Shown here: positions 46,074 to 54,622 of the stretch, one piece after another
How positions within the stretch are numbered: position 1 is the first letter of the stretch
How the letters are laid out: every line of letters begins with the position of its first letter
Assembly (NCBI GenBank): GCA_944393605.1
Contig: CALYAO010000044.1
Span: 101,576 to 165,575, forward strand
From: an uncultured Clostridia bacterium
Lineage (GTDB): Bacteria; Bacillota; Clostridia; UBA1381; UBA9506
DNA length: 64,000 nucleotides
Direction of reading: 5' to 3'
The notes under the pieces: model-generated
Told to the model about the DNA's origin: nothing
Database searches by the model: none
The model's input: only the letters and a program-made list of their open reading frames with translations
Translations under genes and position numbers: made by a program

Positions 46074-48485
46074 ATGGATTATACGTTTTCGGAAATTGAA
46101 AAGAAGTGGCAGGACAGGTGGGAAAAGGAGCAGACCTTCCGCGCGGGGGATGACCGTTCCAAACCCAAATTTTATGGACTGGTGGAATTCCCCTATCCGT
46201 CGGGCCATGGTCTGCATGTCGGGCATCCCAGGAGCTATACCGCGCTGGACATCGTGGCGCGCAAGCGGCGGCTGGAGGGGTATAACGTGCTGTATCCCAT
46301 TGGGTGGGATGCGTTTGGCCTGCCCACCGAAAACTTCGCCATCAAAAACCATATCCACCCCAAGAAGGTGACGGCGGACAACATCGCTAACTTCAAACGG
46401 CAGCTGAAGAGCATCGGGTTCTCGTTTGACTGGTCACGGGAGATCAATACCACCGACGAGGCATATTACAAGTGGACGCAGTGGATCTTTCTGCAGCTGT
46501 TCAAGCGGGGCCTTGCATACAAGCAGGAGATGCCCATCAACTGGTGTACGTCCTGTAAGGTGGGCCTGGCCAATGAGGAGGTTGTAAACGGCGTCTGCGA
46601 ACGGTGCGGCAGCGAGGTGGTGCAGAAGAACAAGAGCCAGTGGATGCTGAAGATCACCGAGTATGCTCAGCGGCTCATTGACGATCTGGACGGGCTGGAC
46701 TTTATCGAGAAGGTCAAGATCCAGCAAAAGAATTGGATTGGGCGCTCCGAAGGCGCAGAGGTGGACTTTGCCATCGCCGGAACGGAGGACCACGTCACGG
46801 TGTACACTACGCGACCCGACACCCTGTTTGGCGCGACCTACATGGTGCTGTCCCCTGAGCATCCGTTTGTGGAGAAGTACAAAGACAAGATCGCCAACTA
46901 CGCCGAAGCAGTCGCATATCGGGAGGAAGCGGCCCGCAAATCGGAGTTTGAGCGCACCGAGCTGGCCAAGGATAAGACGGGCGTCATGCTCGATGGCCTG
47001 CGGGCGATTAACCCCGTGAACGGCCGGGAGCTGCCCATCTGGATTTCGGACTATGTGCTCATGAGCTACGGCACGGGCGCCATCATGGCGGTGCCGGCGC
47101 ATGACGAGCGGGACTGGGAATTCGCCAAAAAGTTTGGCATGCCCATCATTGAGGTGGTCGCCGGCGGCGAGGACGTCCAGGCCGCGGCATATACCGATAC
47201 GTCTTCGGGCGTGATGGTAAACAGCGGTTTCCTGGATGGCATGCAGGTGAAAGATGCGATATCTGCCATCATTGATGATCTGGAAAAGCGGGGCATTGGG
47301 CACCGCAAGGTGAACTACAAGCTGCGGGACTGGGTGTTCTCCCGCCAGCGGTACTGGGGGGAGCCCATCCCGCTGGTTTGGTGTGAACACTGCGGCTGGG
47401 TGCCGCTGCCCGAGGAGCAGCTGCCGCTGACGCTGCCCGAGGTGGACAACTATGAGCCCACCGACAACGGGGAGTCTCCGCTTGCGAAGATGACCGACTG
47501 GGTGAACACCACCTGTCCCAAGTGTGGTGCGCCCGCAAAACGGGAGACGGATACCATGCCCCAGTGGGCAGGGTCTTCGTGGTATTTCCTGCGGTACATT
47601 GATCCGCACAATAGTGAGGCACTGGCTGACAAAGAGCTGTTGGATTACTGGATGCCGGTGGATTGGTACAACGGCGGGATGGAGCATACGACGCTCCATC
47701 TGCTCTATTCCCGGTTCTGGTATAAGGTGCTCTACGACTGCGGCGTGGTGCCGACGCCTGAGCCCTACCAGAAGCGCACCTCCCACGGGATGATCCTGGG
47801 GGAGAACAACGAAAAGATGTCCAAGTCCCGCGGCAACGTGGTGAACCCCGACGATATCGTGGCCAGCTATGGCGCGGATACCTTCCGGTGCTATGAGATG
47901 TTCATTGGCGCGTTTGACCAGGCGACGCCGTGGTCGGCCAATGGCGTCAAGGGATGCTTCCGCTTCATGGAGCGGGTCTGGAACCTCATGGAGCTGCTTA
48001 CAGACGAGGAGGGGTATTCTCCCGAGCTGGAAGGCACCATGCACAAGGCAGTGAAAAAGGTTTCAGAGGACATCGAACGTATGAAGTTTAATACGGCCAT
48101 CGCGACCCTGATGTCGCTGGTGAACGACTTTAATAGACGAGGCAAGGTGACGCGGGGCGAGCTTGCGACCTTCCTGCTGCTCTTGAATCCCACCGCGCCG
48201 CACATCACCGAGGAGATGTGGGAGCGCGCGGGCTTTGCGGGGCTTCTGTCCGCCGCGAGCTGGCCCACCTATGACGAGGCCAAGACGGTGGATGATGAGA
48301 TTGAGATGGTGCTCCAGATCAACGGCAAGGTGCGGGGCAAGATGACGGTGCCCGCCGACATCAGCCGCGAGGATGCCCAGACCGCTGCATTGGCAAATGA
48401 GGCGATTGTGGCTCAGACGACCGGCAAACAGATCGCAAAGGTGATCGTGGTGCCGGGGAAACTGGTGAATATCGTGGTCAAATAG
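46074..48485 (+). CDS. leuS: Leucyl-tRNA synthetase
   Basis: This class I synthetase charges tRNA-Leu. The 803-residue protein has the HIGH motif as HVGH (48-51) after PYPSG, the editing domain with [19 protein letters not shown] and the KMSKS motif at about 581-585 (EKMSKSRGN), followed by the anticodon-binding and C-terminal domains ([12 protein letters not shown]). Length is normal for bacterial LeuRS. Monocistronic with its own terminator. Confidence 0.98.
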   Translation: MDYTFSEIEKKWQDRWEKEQTFRAGDDRSKPKFYGLVEFPYPSGHGLHVGHPRSYTALDIVARKRRLEGYNVLYPIGWDAFGLPTENFAIKNHIHPKKVTADNIANFKRQLKSIGFSFDWSREINTTDEAYYKWTQWIFLQLFKRGLAYKQEMPINWCTSCKVGLANEEVVNGVCERCGSEVVQKNKSQWMLKITEYAQRLIDDLDGLDFIEKVKIQQKNWIGRSEGAEVDFAIAGTEDHVTVYTTRPDTLFGATYMVLSPEHPFVEKYKDKIANYAEAVAYREEAARKSEFERTELAKDKTGVMLDGLRAINPVNGRELPIWISDYVLMSYGTGAIMAVPAHDERDWEFAKKFGMPIIEVVAGGEDVQAAAYTDTSSGVMVNSGFLDGMQVKDAISAIIDDLEKRGIGHRKVNYKLRDWVFSRQRYWGEPIPLVWCEHCGWVPLPEEQLPLTLPEVDNYEPTDNGESPLAKMTDWVNTTCPKCGAPAKRETDTMPQWAGSSWYFLRYIDPHNSEALADKELLDYWMPVDWYNGGMEHTTLHLLYSRFWYKVLYDCGVVPTPEPYQKRTSHGMILGENNEKMSKSRGNVVNPDDIVASYGADTFRCYEMFIGAFDQATPWSANGVKGCFRFMERVWNLMELLTDEEGYSPELEGTMHKAVKKVSEDIERMKFNTAIATLMSLVNDFNRRGKVTRGELATFLLLLNPTAPHITEEMWERAGFAGLLSAASWPTYDEAKTVDDEIEMVLQINGKVRGKMTVPADISREDAQTAALANEAIVAQTTGKQIAKVIVVPGKLVNIVVK

Positions 48486-48563
48486 CGTGTTTTGTGCGGA
48501 AACGGGCGGGATGTCGCCCGGTGGACCTGGCATGGTGGATCTCATCTATTTTGGAAAGCATTT

Positions 48564-48597
48564 ACCCCCGGCAGCAGTGGTTGCCGGGGGATTTTTA
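48564..48597 (+). terminator. Terminator of leuS
   Basis: CCCCCGGCA and TTGCCGGGGG form the stem, followed by ATTTTTA. Confidence 0.85.
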
Positions 48598-48667
48598 CGT
48601 TTTAGGGCCAGATCACGAGTCCACAAAAAAGTACGAGAAACTTGGATGGATTGTGGCAAGAATTCTC

Positions 48668-48720
48668 TTGACAAACTATATATAGTATGATATTCTATTG
48701 CAAGACACAAGATATAGGAG
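48668..48720 (+). promoter_or_regulatory. nrdDG promoter with two NrdR boxes
   Basis: TTGACA (48668-48673), a 17-base spacer and TATTCT (48691-48696) form the promoter. Box 1 (48673-48688) has the perfect core CTATATATAG of the NrdR operator. Box 2 (48705-48720) has ACACAAGATATAGG, 13 of 16 consensus positions. Their centres are 32 bases apart, three helical turns, the spacing known for NrdR. NrdR represses ribonucleotide reductase genes when dATP is high, so nrdDG is very likely in its regulon. Confidence 0.88.
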
Positions 48721-48730
48721 GGGAAAGGGC

Positions 48731-51040
48731 ATGTTTCAAACCATCATCAAGCGAGACGGCAGACGGGTTGCCTATGATATTACGAAGATTTCTGGTGCCA
48801 TCAACAAGGCGATGGAGGCATGCGGCAGACATGCGGCAGACGAGAGTGAGCGGCTTGCACAGCTCACGGAGGAGAAGTTGGTGGGGCGTTTTGCGGACAC
48901 GGCGCCGTCCATTGAGGACATTCAGGACACGGTGGAAAATGTCCTGATGGAAAATGGGTATCCGTTCGTGTCCAAAAAATATATTTTGTATCGGTCGGAG
49001 CGCAACCGTGTTCGCGAGATGAACACGCGGCTCATGAAGATCTACGACGAGCTGACCTTCACGGATGCGGAAGGCAGCGACATGAAGCGGGACAATGCCA
49101 ACATCGACGGGGACACCGCTATGGGCACCATGCTAAAGTACGGGTCGGAGGGCGCGAAGGACTACTACGAGAAGTGCATCCTGCCTCCGGCACAGAGCAA
49201 GGCGCATAAGGACGGGGACATCCATATTCACGATTTCGATTTTTATACCCTGACAACGACGTGCTGTCAGATTGACCTGGTCAAGCTGTTTGAGAACGGG
49301 TTTTCCACAGGGCATGGCTACCTGCGGACCCCCAACGACATCCAGAGCTATGCGGCGCTGGCGTGTATCGCCATCCAGTCCAACCAGAATGATCAGCATG
49401 GCGGGCAGTCGGTCCCCAATTTTGACTATGGGCTTGCGCCAGGCGTTGCGAAAACCTTCGCGCGGCTGTACCGTGGGAATTTTGCGAAGGCGGCGCTTTT
49501 GCTGGGCGGCGGTGTGCTCACCATGGAGGATGCGAAGGAACGGCTGATGCAGATTTCGCAGGAGACGGGCCTTCGCCCCGCCCTTGCGATGTCTGAGGCA
49601 TATGAAGAAGCGGAGCGCGCGGCGTTTGATTGTCTGCCAGCGGACATGCTTGCTAAGATTCAGCAGTTTGCCTATGAGACCGCGCTGGCCGAAGTGGAGA
49701 AGGCCACCTATCAGGCCATGGAGGCGCTGGTGCACAACCTCAACACCATGCACTCGCGCGCGGGTGCGCAGACGCCCTTTTCCTCCATCAATTATGGGAC
49801 GGATACCTCCTCCGAAGGGCGCATGGTCATCAAAAACATTCTGCTTGCGACCGAAGCAGGCCTTGGCTTTGGGGAGACCCCCATCTTCCCCATCCACATC
49901 TTTAAGGTGAAGGAAGGCATAAACTACAATCCCGGGGATCCCAACTACGACCTGTTCCAGCTGGCGTGCCGCGTCAGTGCCAAGCGGCTGTTTCCCAACT
50001 TCTCCTTCATTGACGCGCCCTTCAACCTGCAATACTACAAAGAGGGCCACCCCGAGACGGAGATTGCATACATGGGCTGCCGGACGCGGGTCATGGGCAA
50101 CGTCTATGACCCCGAGCAGGAGGTCACGTTTGGCCGTGGCAACCTCAGTTTCACCTCCATCAATCTGCCCCGCATCGCCATCAAGTCGGGCGGCAACATC
50201 GAGTGGTTCTTTGAGGAGCTGGAGCGCAAGATGGATCTGGTCAGCAAGCAGCTGCTGGATCGGTTCCACATCCAGGCCGCCAAAAAGGTGCGTAATTTCC
50301 CGTTTTTGATGGGTCAGGGTGTCTGGATTGGCTCGGACAAGCTGGGCCCGGAGGATGAGATTGGGGAGGTCCTCAAAAACGGGACCCTTTCCATCGGGTT
50401 TATCGGCCTGGCGGAGGCGCTGGTGGCGTTAACCGGCAAGCACCATGGCGAATCGGCGGCATCCCGCAACCTGGGGCTTGAGATCGTGGGCTTTATGCGG
50501 GATTACCTAGACCGTTTAAGCCAGGAGAAAAAACTCAACTTTACCCTGCTTGCCACGCCGGCGGAGGGCTTATCTGGCCGGTTCGTGCGGCTGGATAAGA
50601 AAAAATTCGGCGAAATCCCCGGTGTCACCGACCGGGACTACTATACCAACAGCTTCCATGTGCCGGTATACTTCCCGATCTCGGCCTATGAGAAGATTCA
50701 GATTGAGGCACCCTATCATGCGCTTACCAACGCGGGCCACATCACTTATGTGGAGCTGGATGGGGACACGGCATACAACCTGGAGGCGTTTGAGCGGGTG
50801 GTGCGCGCCATGAAGGAAGCGGGGGTAGGCTACGGCTCCATCAATCACCCTGTGGACCGTGACCCCGTGTGCGGCTATACGGGCATCATTGGGGAGACCT
50901 GCCCCAAGTGCGGGCGGCATGAGGACGACGTGAAGTTTGAGCGCATCCGCCGGATCACGGGGTACCTGGTGGGGACGCTGGACCGATTCAACAATGCAAA
51001 GCGTGCGGAGGAACGGGACCGGGTGAAGCACCATGTGTGA
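48731..51040 (+). CDS. nrdD: Anaerobic (class III) ribonucleoside-triphosphate reductase
   Basis: NrdD reduces NTPs to dNTPs without oxygen through a glycyl radical. The 769-residue protein has an N-terminal ATP-cone (about 3-95, starting FQTIIKRDGRRVAYDITKIS), the barrel core, a C-terminal zinc site with CxxC pairs (ETCPKCGR) and the glycyl radical at about G744 in RRITGYLVG. ATG 48731 follows GGAGGGG; the frame is open a little upstream. It overlaps nrdG, its activase, by eight bases. Confidence 0.97.
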   Translation: MFQTIIKRDGRRVAYDITKISGAINKAMEACGRHAADESERLAQLTEEKLVGRFADTAPSIEDIQDTVENVLMENGYPFVSKKYILYRSERNRVREMNTRLMKIYDELTFTDAEGSDMKRDNANIDGDTAMGTMLKYGSEGAKDYYEKCILPPAQSKAHKDGDIHIHDFDFYTLTTTCCQIDLVKLFENGFSTGHGYLRTPNDIQSYAALACIAIQSNQNDQHGGQSVPNFDYGLAPGVAKTFARLYRGNFAKAALLLGGGVLTMEDAKERLMQISQETGLRPALAMSEAYEEAERAAFDCLPADMLAKIQQFAYETALAEVEKATYQAMEALVHNLNTMHSRAGAQTPFSSINYGTDTSSEGRMVIKNILLATEAGLGFGETPIFPIHIFKVKEGINYNPGDPNYDLFQLACRVSAKRLFPNFSFIDAPFNLQYYKEGHPETEIAYMGCRTRVMGNVYDPEQEVTFGRGNLSFTSINLPRIAIKSGGNIEWFFEELERKMDLVSKQLLDRFHIQAAKKVRNFPFLMGQGVWIGSDKLGPEDEIGEVLKNGTLSIGFIGLAEALVALTGKHHGESAASRNLGLEIVGFMRDYLDRLSQEKKLNFTLLATPAEGLSGRFVRLDKKKFGEIPGVTDRDYYTNSFHVPVYFPISAYEKIQIEAPYHALTNAGHITYVELDGDTAYNLEAFERVVRAMKEAGVGYGSINHPVDRDPVCGYTGIIGETCPKCGRHEDDVKFERIRRITGYLVGTLDRFNNAKRAEERDRVKHHV

Positions 51041-51554
51041 GACGCTGCGGCTGGCTGGCATCGTAGGCGACTCCATCACAGACGGGCCCGGTCTGCGTGC
51101 GACGGTGTTTGTCCAGGGGTGCCCTCACCGGTGCCCGGGATGCCACAACCCCCAGACGCATGATCCGGCAGGCGGGTATGAGAAGACGGTGGATGCGGTA
51201 TATCATGAAATTTGTCGCAACCCGTTGCTCACAGGCGAGACCTTTTCGGGCGGGGAGCCCTTCCAACAGGCAGCCGCGCTGGCGGCGCTGGGCCGGCGCC
51301 TCAAAGACGCGGGGCTGGAGATCGCGGTGTACACAGGCTATACCCTAGAGGAACTGCTTGCGGGCGGCGTTCCCCATGCGGACGAGCTGCTCGCGGTGAC
51401 GGATACGTTGGTGGATGGCCCTTTTATATTGGAGCAGCGCAACTTGCTTTTGCGCTTCCGTGGGTCGGAGAACCAGCGCATTCTGGACGTGGCCGCGTCT
51501 CTGGCGGCGGGCCATGCGGTGCCCGATACCAGCGGCCGGTGGGATGCCGTTTGA
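51033..51554 (+). CDS. nrdG: Anaerobic ribonucleotide reductase activating protein (radical SAM)
   Basis: NrdG uses SAM and a 4Fe-4S cluster to install the glycyl radical in NrdD. The 173-residue protein has the CxxxCxxC cluster motif at C30, C34 and C37 (GCPHRCPGCHNP) and the GGEPF motif that binds SAM. The overlap with nrdD shows coupling; a terminator follows. Confidence 0.96.
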   Translation: MCETLRLAGIVGDSITDGPGLRATVFVQGCPHRCPGCHNPQTHDPAGGYEKTVDAVYHEICRNPLLTGETFSGGEPFQQAAALAALGRRLKDAGLEIAVYTGYTLEELLAGGVPHADELLAVTDTLVDGPFILEQRNLLLRFRGSENQRILDVAASLAAGHAVPDTSGRWDAV

Positions 51555-51561
51555 AGAGTAT

Positions 51562-51594
51562 AAAAAAACGGACGGGATAACCGTCCGTTTTTTT
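51562..51594 (+). terminator. Terminator of nrdDG
   Basis: AAAAAAACGGACGG and CCGTCCGTTTTTTT form a strong stem with a T run. Confidence 0.93.
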
Positions 51595-51687
51595 GTCGAA
51601 AGGTGTAACAAAAGGGCTGCTTTCTGCTTATAGTAATATTGAGTAATATGTGACACTCATTTTCAGTCAGAAAGGAAGCGGTTATCA

Positions 51688-51840
51688 ATGGATGAAAACA
51701 ATCGGATGCGTCCAGGCTATGCCTTTGTGCCTCGACAGGAGTTTGGGGAGACCTATTCTCCCGAAGAAAGCCTGAACAACGGAACCATGTTCCCGGAGCT
51801 CAATATTCCCCTCTCGGAATATGGGCCCATGGGCAATTAA
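51688..51840 (+). CDS. cotJA: Spore-coat-associated protein CotJA
   Basis: This 50-residue protein has the CotJA core GYAFVPRQEFGETYSPEESL followed by GTMFPELNIPLSEYG. CotJA, CotJB and CotJC assemble in the spore coat. The gene is too short for many gene finders, but ATG 51688 has AAAGGAAGCGG upstream and the order cotJA-cotJB-cotJC is conserved. Upstream there is a direct repeat AGTAATAT (51632-51639 and 51642-51649), exactly one helical turn apart. Confidence 0.9.
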   Translation: MDENNRMRPGYAFVPRQEFGETYSPEESLNNGTMFPELNIPLSEYGPMGN

Positions 51841-51854
51841 GGAGGCGCGAAGAA

Positions 51855-52103
51855 ATGGATAGCAGAGAAAAACTCATGCGAAAGATGATGGAGTATGACT
51901 TTGTGGTGAACGAGCTGGTGCTCTTTTTGGATACCCATCCCGACAACGTGAAGGCACTCCGCCGCCATGAGGAAATGGCAAAGAAAGCGGCGGCGGTCCG
52001 CGCGGAGTACGAAGCGGCGTATGGGCCCGTCACGCCCAGCATGCCCGCAAAAGGCGACCAGTGGGCTTGGATTGACAATCCGTGGCCTTGGGACAACCAA
52101 TAA
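51855..52103 (+). CDS. cotJB: Spore coat protein CotJB
   Basis: This 82-residue protein shows the CotJB pattern LMRKMMEYDFVVNELVLFLD followed by THPDN and the C-terminal WAWIDNPWPW. It lies 14 bases after cotJA with AAGGAGG upstream. In Clostridia it is cotranscribed with a manganese-catalase-like cotJC, which here is truncated. Confidence 0.93.
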   Translation: MDSREKLMRKMMEYDFVVNELVLFLDTHPDNVKALRRHEEMAKKAAAVRAEYEAAYGPVTPSMPAKGDQWAWIDNPWPWDNQ

Positions 52104-52118
52104 GGAGGAGAGAGCGAC

Positions 52119-52322
52119 ATGTGGGAATATCAGAAAAAATTACAGTTTCCGATCAACATCAAAAATCCCAACCCCAAGCTGGCAAGTTATATCATCAGCC
52201 AGTATGGCGGCCCAGACGGTGAGATGAACGCCTCCATGCGGTATCTCGCCCAGCGGTTTGCGATGGAGGATAAGGTGTGCAAGGGCATACTGACCGATAT
52301 CGGGACCGAAGGGTCACACTGA
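52119..52322 (+). pseudogene. cotJC: Truncated cotJC (manganese-catalase-like spore coat protein)
   Basis: The first 64 residues (MWEYQKKLQFPINIKNPNPK, then SYIISQYGGPDGEMNASMRY and KGILTDIGTE) match the start of CotJC, a manganese-catalase-like protein of roughly 190 residues. Homology stops at DIGTE, just before the usual second metal-binding helix, and TGA follows after GSH. The remaining two thirds, including most metal ligands, are not found in any frame downstream. The break marks the left end of a different sugar-related gene cluster, so loss by insertion or deletion is likely. Confidence 0.82.
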
Positions 52323-52672
52323 TACACGTCCTAAAAAAACAATCTGTTTTCGGAGCCAGCACGTTGGCTTGGCGGGCAATATGGTTTTTTTTGGGCTGCA
52401 TGGCTGGTTTCATGGCCTACCTGTCAGCGGCGGCATGTTTGGCCCAATATAAAAGACCTCCTTTGCTTTCTGGGTATGCCCCATGCGGCAAAGAAGGTCA
52501 GAAAAAGCGAATGTGTGGCTCAAACTCTTTTTCCCACACGTTGCCTTGGCTTGGCGAAAGGGCAACGTGCGGGACAGGTATATTGTGCGGCATGTGACAG
52601 CCTGCTTGGGCTTTCCCGTTTACGGATGGACTTTGCGCATCGCAGAAAACAGAAAATGTGACCGCGCTGTTT
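52323..52672. other. Gene-free junction region with hairpins
   Basis: No coding sequence was recognised between the broken cotJC and the UroD-like gene. Two strong hairpins are seen: GACCTCCTTTGC (about 52452) with GCAAAGAAGGTC (about 52490), one mismatch, and CACGTTGCC (52537-52545) with GGCAACGTG (52561-52569), perfect. No transposase, integrase or clear terminal repeat is visible. Confidence 0.6.
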
Positions 52673-53684
52673 TCAATAGGTATCCCACGCTTCAAAGACG
52701 CAGGCAATGTTTTCTTTGGGGTCATATTTCCCCCATTCACATTGCGCAATACACCCGGTTCTGGCTGGCTTGAACAAGGCGTTTGCAACCCTTGCGACGC
52801 CTTCTTTCACGTCCTCGGTCGTGCCGAACGGCAGGATATGCTGCCTGTCAATTTCCCCCCCAAAAGACAATTTTGCCGGCATATCTGCGCCCCAGTTCTT
52901 CAATATCCATGCAAAATAGCTGTGAATTGACAGCATCTATCCCGATCTCGATCAAATCGGGATAGATGGCGGATATGTTGCCGTCCGAGTGGAAAAAGGC
53001 ATACTTTCCTTTGCTGTGGAGAATGTCACAGTATTCTTTGTAGAGGGGCTTGAAATACGCGCGCCACATATCGGGCGATATCAACAGCGCGTTTTGAGAC
53101 CCCCAGTCATCCATAAAGGATACCCCGTCCACATCCGTGTTGGCCCACATCTCCATTTCTTTGACAAAAAACGCGTGCAACATGTCCCGCAGTCTGTATA
53201 TTTGAGAGGTGCCGTATGCCAAATCCATGAGCAGGTTTTCGGTTCCTCTCAAAAACTGCATCCGCTCAAACGGCCTGGTTTCGGTAACTGCCCTAATAAA
53301 TTTATCCGACTTTTCACAGGACCGGTTGACATTTGATACATCTGCATTGTCAAGGAGTTCCCACGGCGGAAGATAGGTATCCAGCTTTGACCAATCATCA
53401 AAATAGGCCTCTTTCACCTCTCCGGCAACCCCTTGTTCGGCGACGTGCCACACGCACCCCCAGGCATCGGTATATTTTCCGACCTGATTGGGCGCGCCTT
53501 TGCAACGGGTGCCCGCTCCGTACCGATAGTCAGGAAATGCAAAATCGCTGGGGTATCGTGCCTGCAGCTCCGCTAGCTCTTGCCCTCGAAACATCTCCAC
53601 GGCTGGCAGCGTCCACAGATCTCGCGGCGCCCGGTCAACCTCTTGAAAGTCCAATGTAGCTTTTACGCGCTCTCTCGAATTCAT
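52673..53684 (-). pseudogene. UroD-superfamily gene, frameshifted at a G7 tract
   Basis: From ATG 53684 (GGGAGGGG upstream) the frame encodes a UroD-superfamily protein beginning MNSRERVKATLDFQEVDRAP with FFHSDGNISAIYPDLIEIGI. It stops at 52848 after KIVFWGGN. The frame one base away continues at once with IDRQHILPFGTTEDVKEG and ends normally at VFEAWDTY, giving about 336 residues in total. The shift is at seven C residues on the plus strand (52855-52861) next to three T residues. It may be a true inactivation, a slippage site or a sequencing error. It is the last gene of the operon starting at 56449. Confidence 0.82.
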
Positions 53685-53712
53685 TTCAAATGCCCCTCCC
53701 ATTCCAAGCCCA

Positions 53713-54618
53713 TTATCCGCTTTGCGCGATTTCCCCAATGAGGCTGGACAGTATTAAATTGGAAAAACGGATATTGTCCTTGCTGCGCAGAATTTCTCCC
53801 CCAAAGAATGCAATGGCAGCGTTCTCTCCAAGGGTTATCCCATCTGGTATAAAGCGTTTTAATCCCGCACAGGCAAACAGGAGACTGTTTTTCCGTGCGG
53901 CTTGCTCCTTGACGCCCTGCACCAGGGCGTTTCTATTCAATTTACGGACACTGAGCCTTCCGTCAAAAGGCACATCGCTGCCCGTATGCAGCGCAAATTC
54001 CCCCTCGTTGGAAAGGTGCAGATTATACCCCTCCCGATTGGAAAACGCAATCTGCTCAAAATCGTCTGGCGCGATCTGGCAACGCTCTTTGCATGTGTGG
54101 TACCATGCCTGTGCGGCAACGTCCTGTCCATCCTCGCGGATGGATAGGATGACATGCTTGGATGCAGCACGCACCTGAATCTCTTCTCGTATGGTTTCGT
54201 GAAAATTATACCACTGTGCCGTCCACCGGTATCGGTCATCATAGATCAGCAATACGGCCGCATCCTGCGTATGTGGCACTGTCCGGCCTTCCCTGTTTGC
54301 TGCCGGGATTACACCTCCGCCGGCAACCGGGATCTTGCCTACAATGGCATTTAATTTGCTCAAAAATTCCATGGCAAATCCATTTCTCACAGTGATAACA
54401 ACCATGGCATGGGGCGTTGCATGCTGGGCCTTCACCTGTTGCACATCCCGCACGATTTCCCGGTAATCGCCGCAAACCACGATCCCTTTTGGCGTTATTC
54501 CATAGTTTGCAGGACAGCCAGCCACAGAACAGCCAAAGGTGCTGCCGTCGTCAAACGCATCATCCGCGCAATCCGCCGCGAAAAAACGGATGGTCCATTC
54601 GCGCATGTCATAAATCAT
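53713..54618 (-). CDS. FIST-like sensory domain protein (uncertain)
   Basis: This 301-residue soluble protein has no signal peptide. The C-terminal part LLFACAGLKRFIP followed by GENAAIAFFGGEI resembles the FIST C-terminal domain, a small-molecule (amino acid) sensory module, and the N-terminal STFGCSVAGC fits the FIST N-terminal domain. The resemblance is moderate. ATG 54618 lies immediately after the stop of the isomerase-like gene and before the UroD-like gene, so it is in the same LacI-controlled operon. In other bacteria FIST proteins also occur near corrinoid or methyltransferase genes, which would suit the UroD-like neighbour; this is inference. Confidence 0.55.
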   Translation of the reverse strand: MIYDMREWTIRFFAADCADDAFDDGSTFGCSVAGCPANYGITPKGIVVCGDYREIVRDVQQVKAQHATPHAMVVITVRNGFAMEFLSKLNAIVGKIPVAGGGVIPAANREGRTVPHTQDAAVLLIYDDRYRWTAQWYNFHETIREEIQVRAASKHVILSIREDGQDVAAQAWYHTCKERCQIAPDDFEQIAFSNREGYNLHLSNEGEFALHTGSDVPFDGRLSVRKLNRNALVQGVKEQAARKNSLLFACAGLKRFIPDGITLGENAAIAFFGGEILRSKDNIRFSNLILSSLIGEIAQSG

Positions 54619-54622
54619 ACCA

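Noticed and set aside
46434..48044. A 536-codon minus-strand frame inside leuS
   Set aside because: Antisense shadow of a gene with all leucyl-tRNA synthetase motifs; no ribosome-binding site or domain.
49133..50269. A 378-codon minus-strand frame inside nrdD
   Set aside because: Antisense shadow; nrdD has complete motifs in the opposite direction.
52673..52936. Separate 87-residue gene downstream of the UroD-like frame
   Set aside because: Its sequence is the natural C-terminal continuation of the UroD-like protein in the neighbouring frame, so it is one frameshifted gene.
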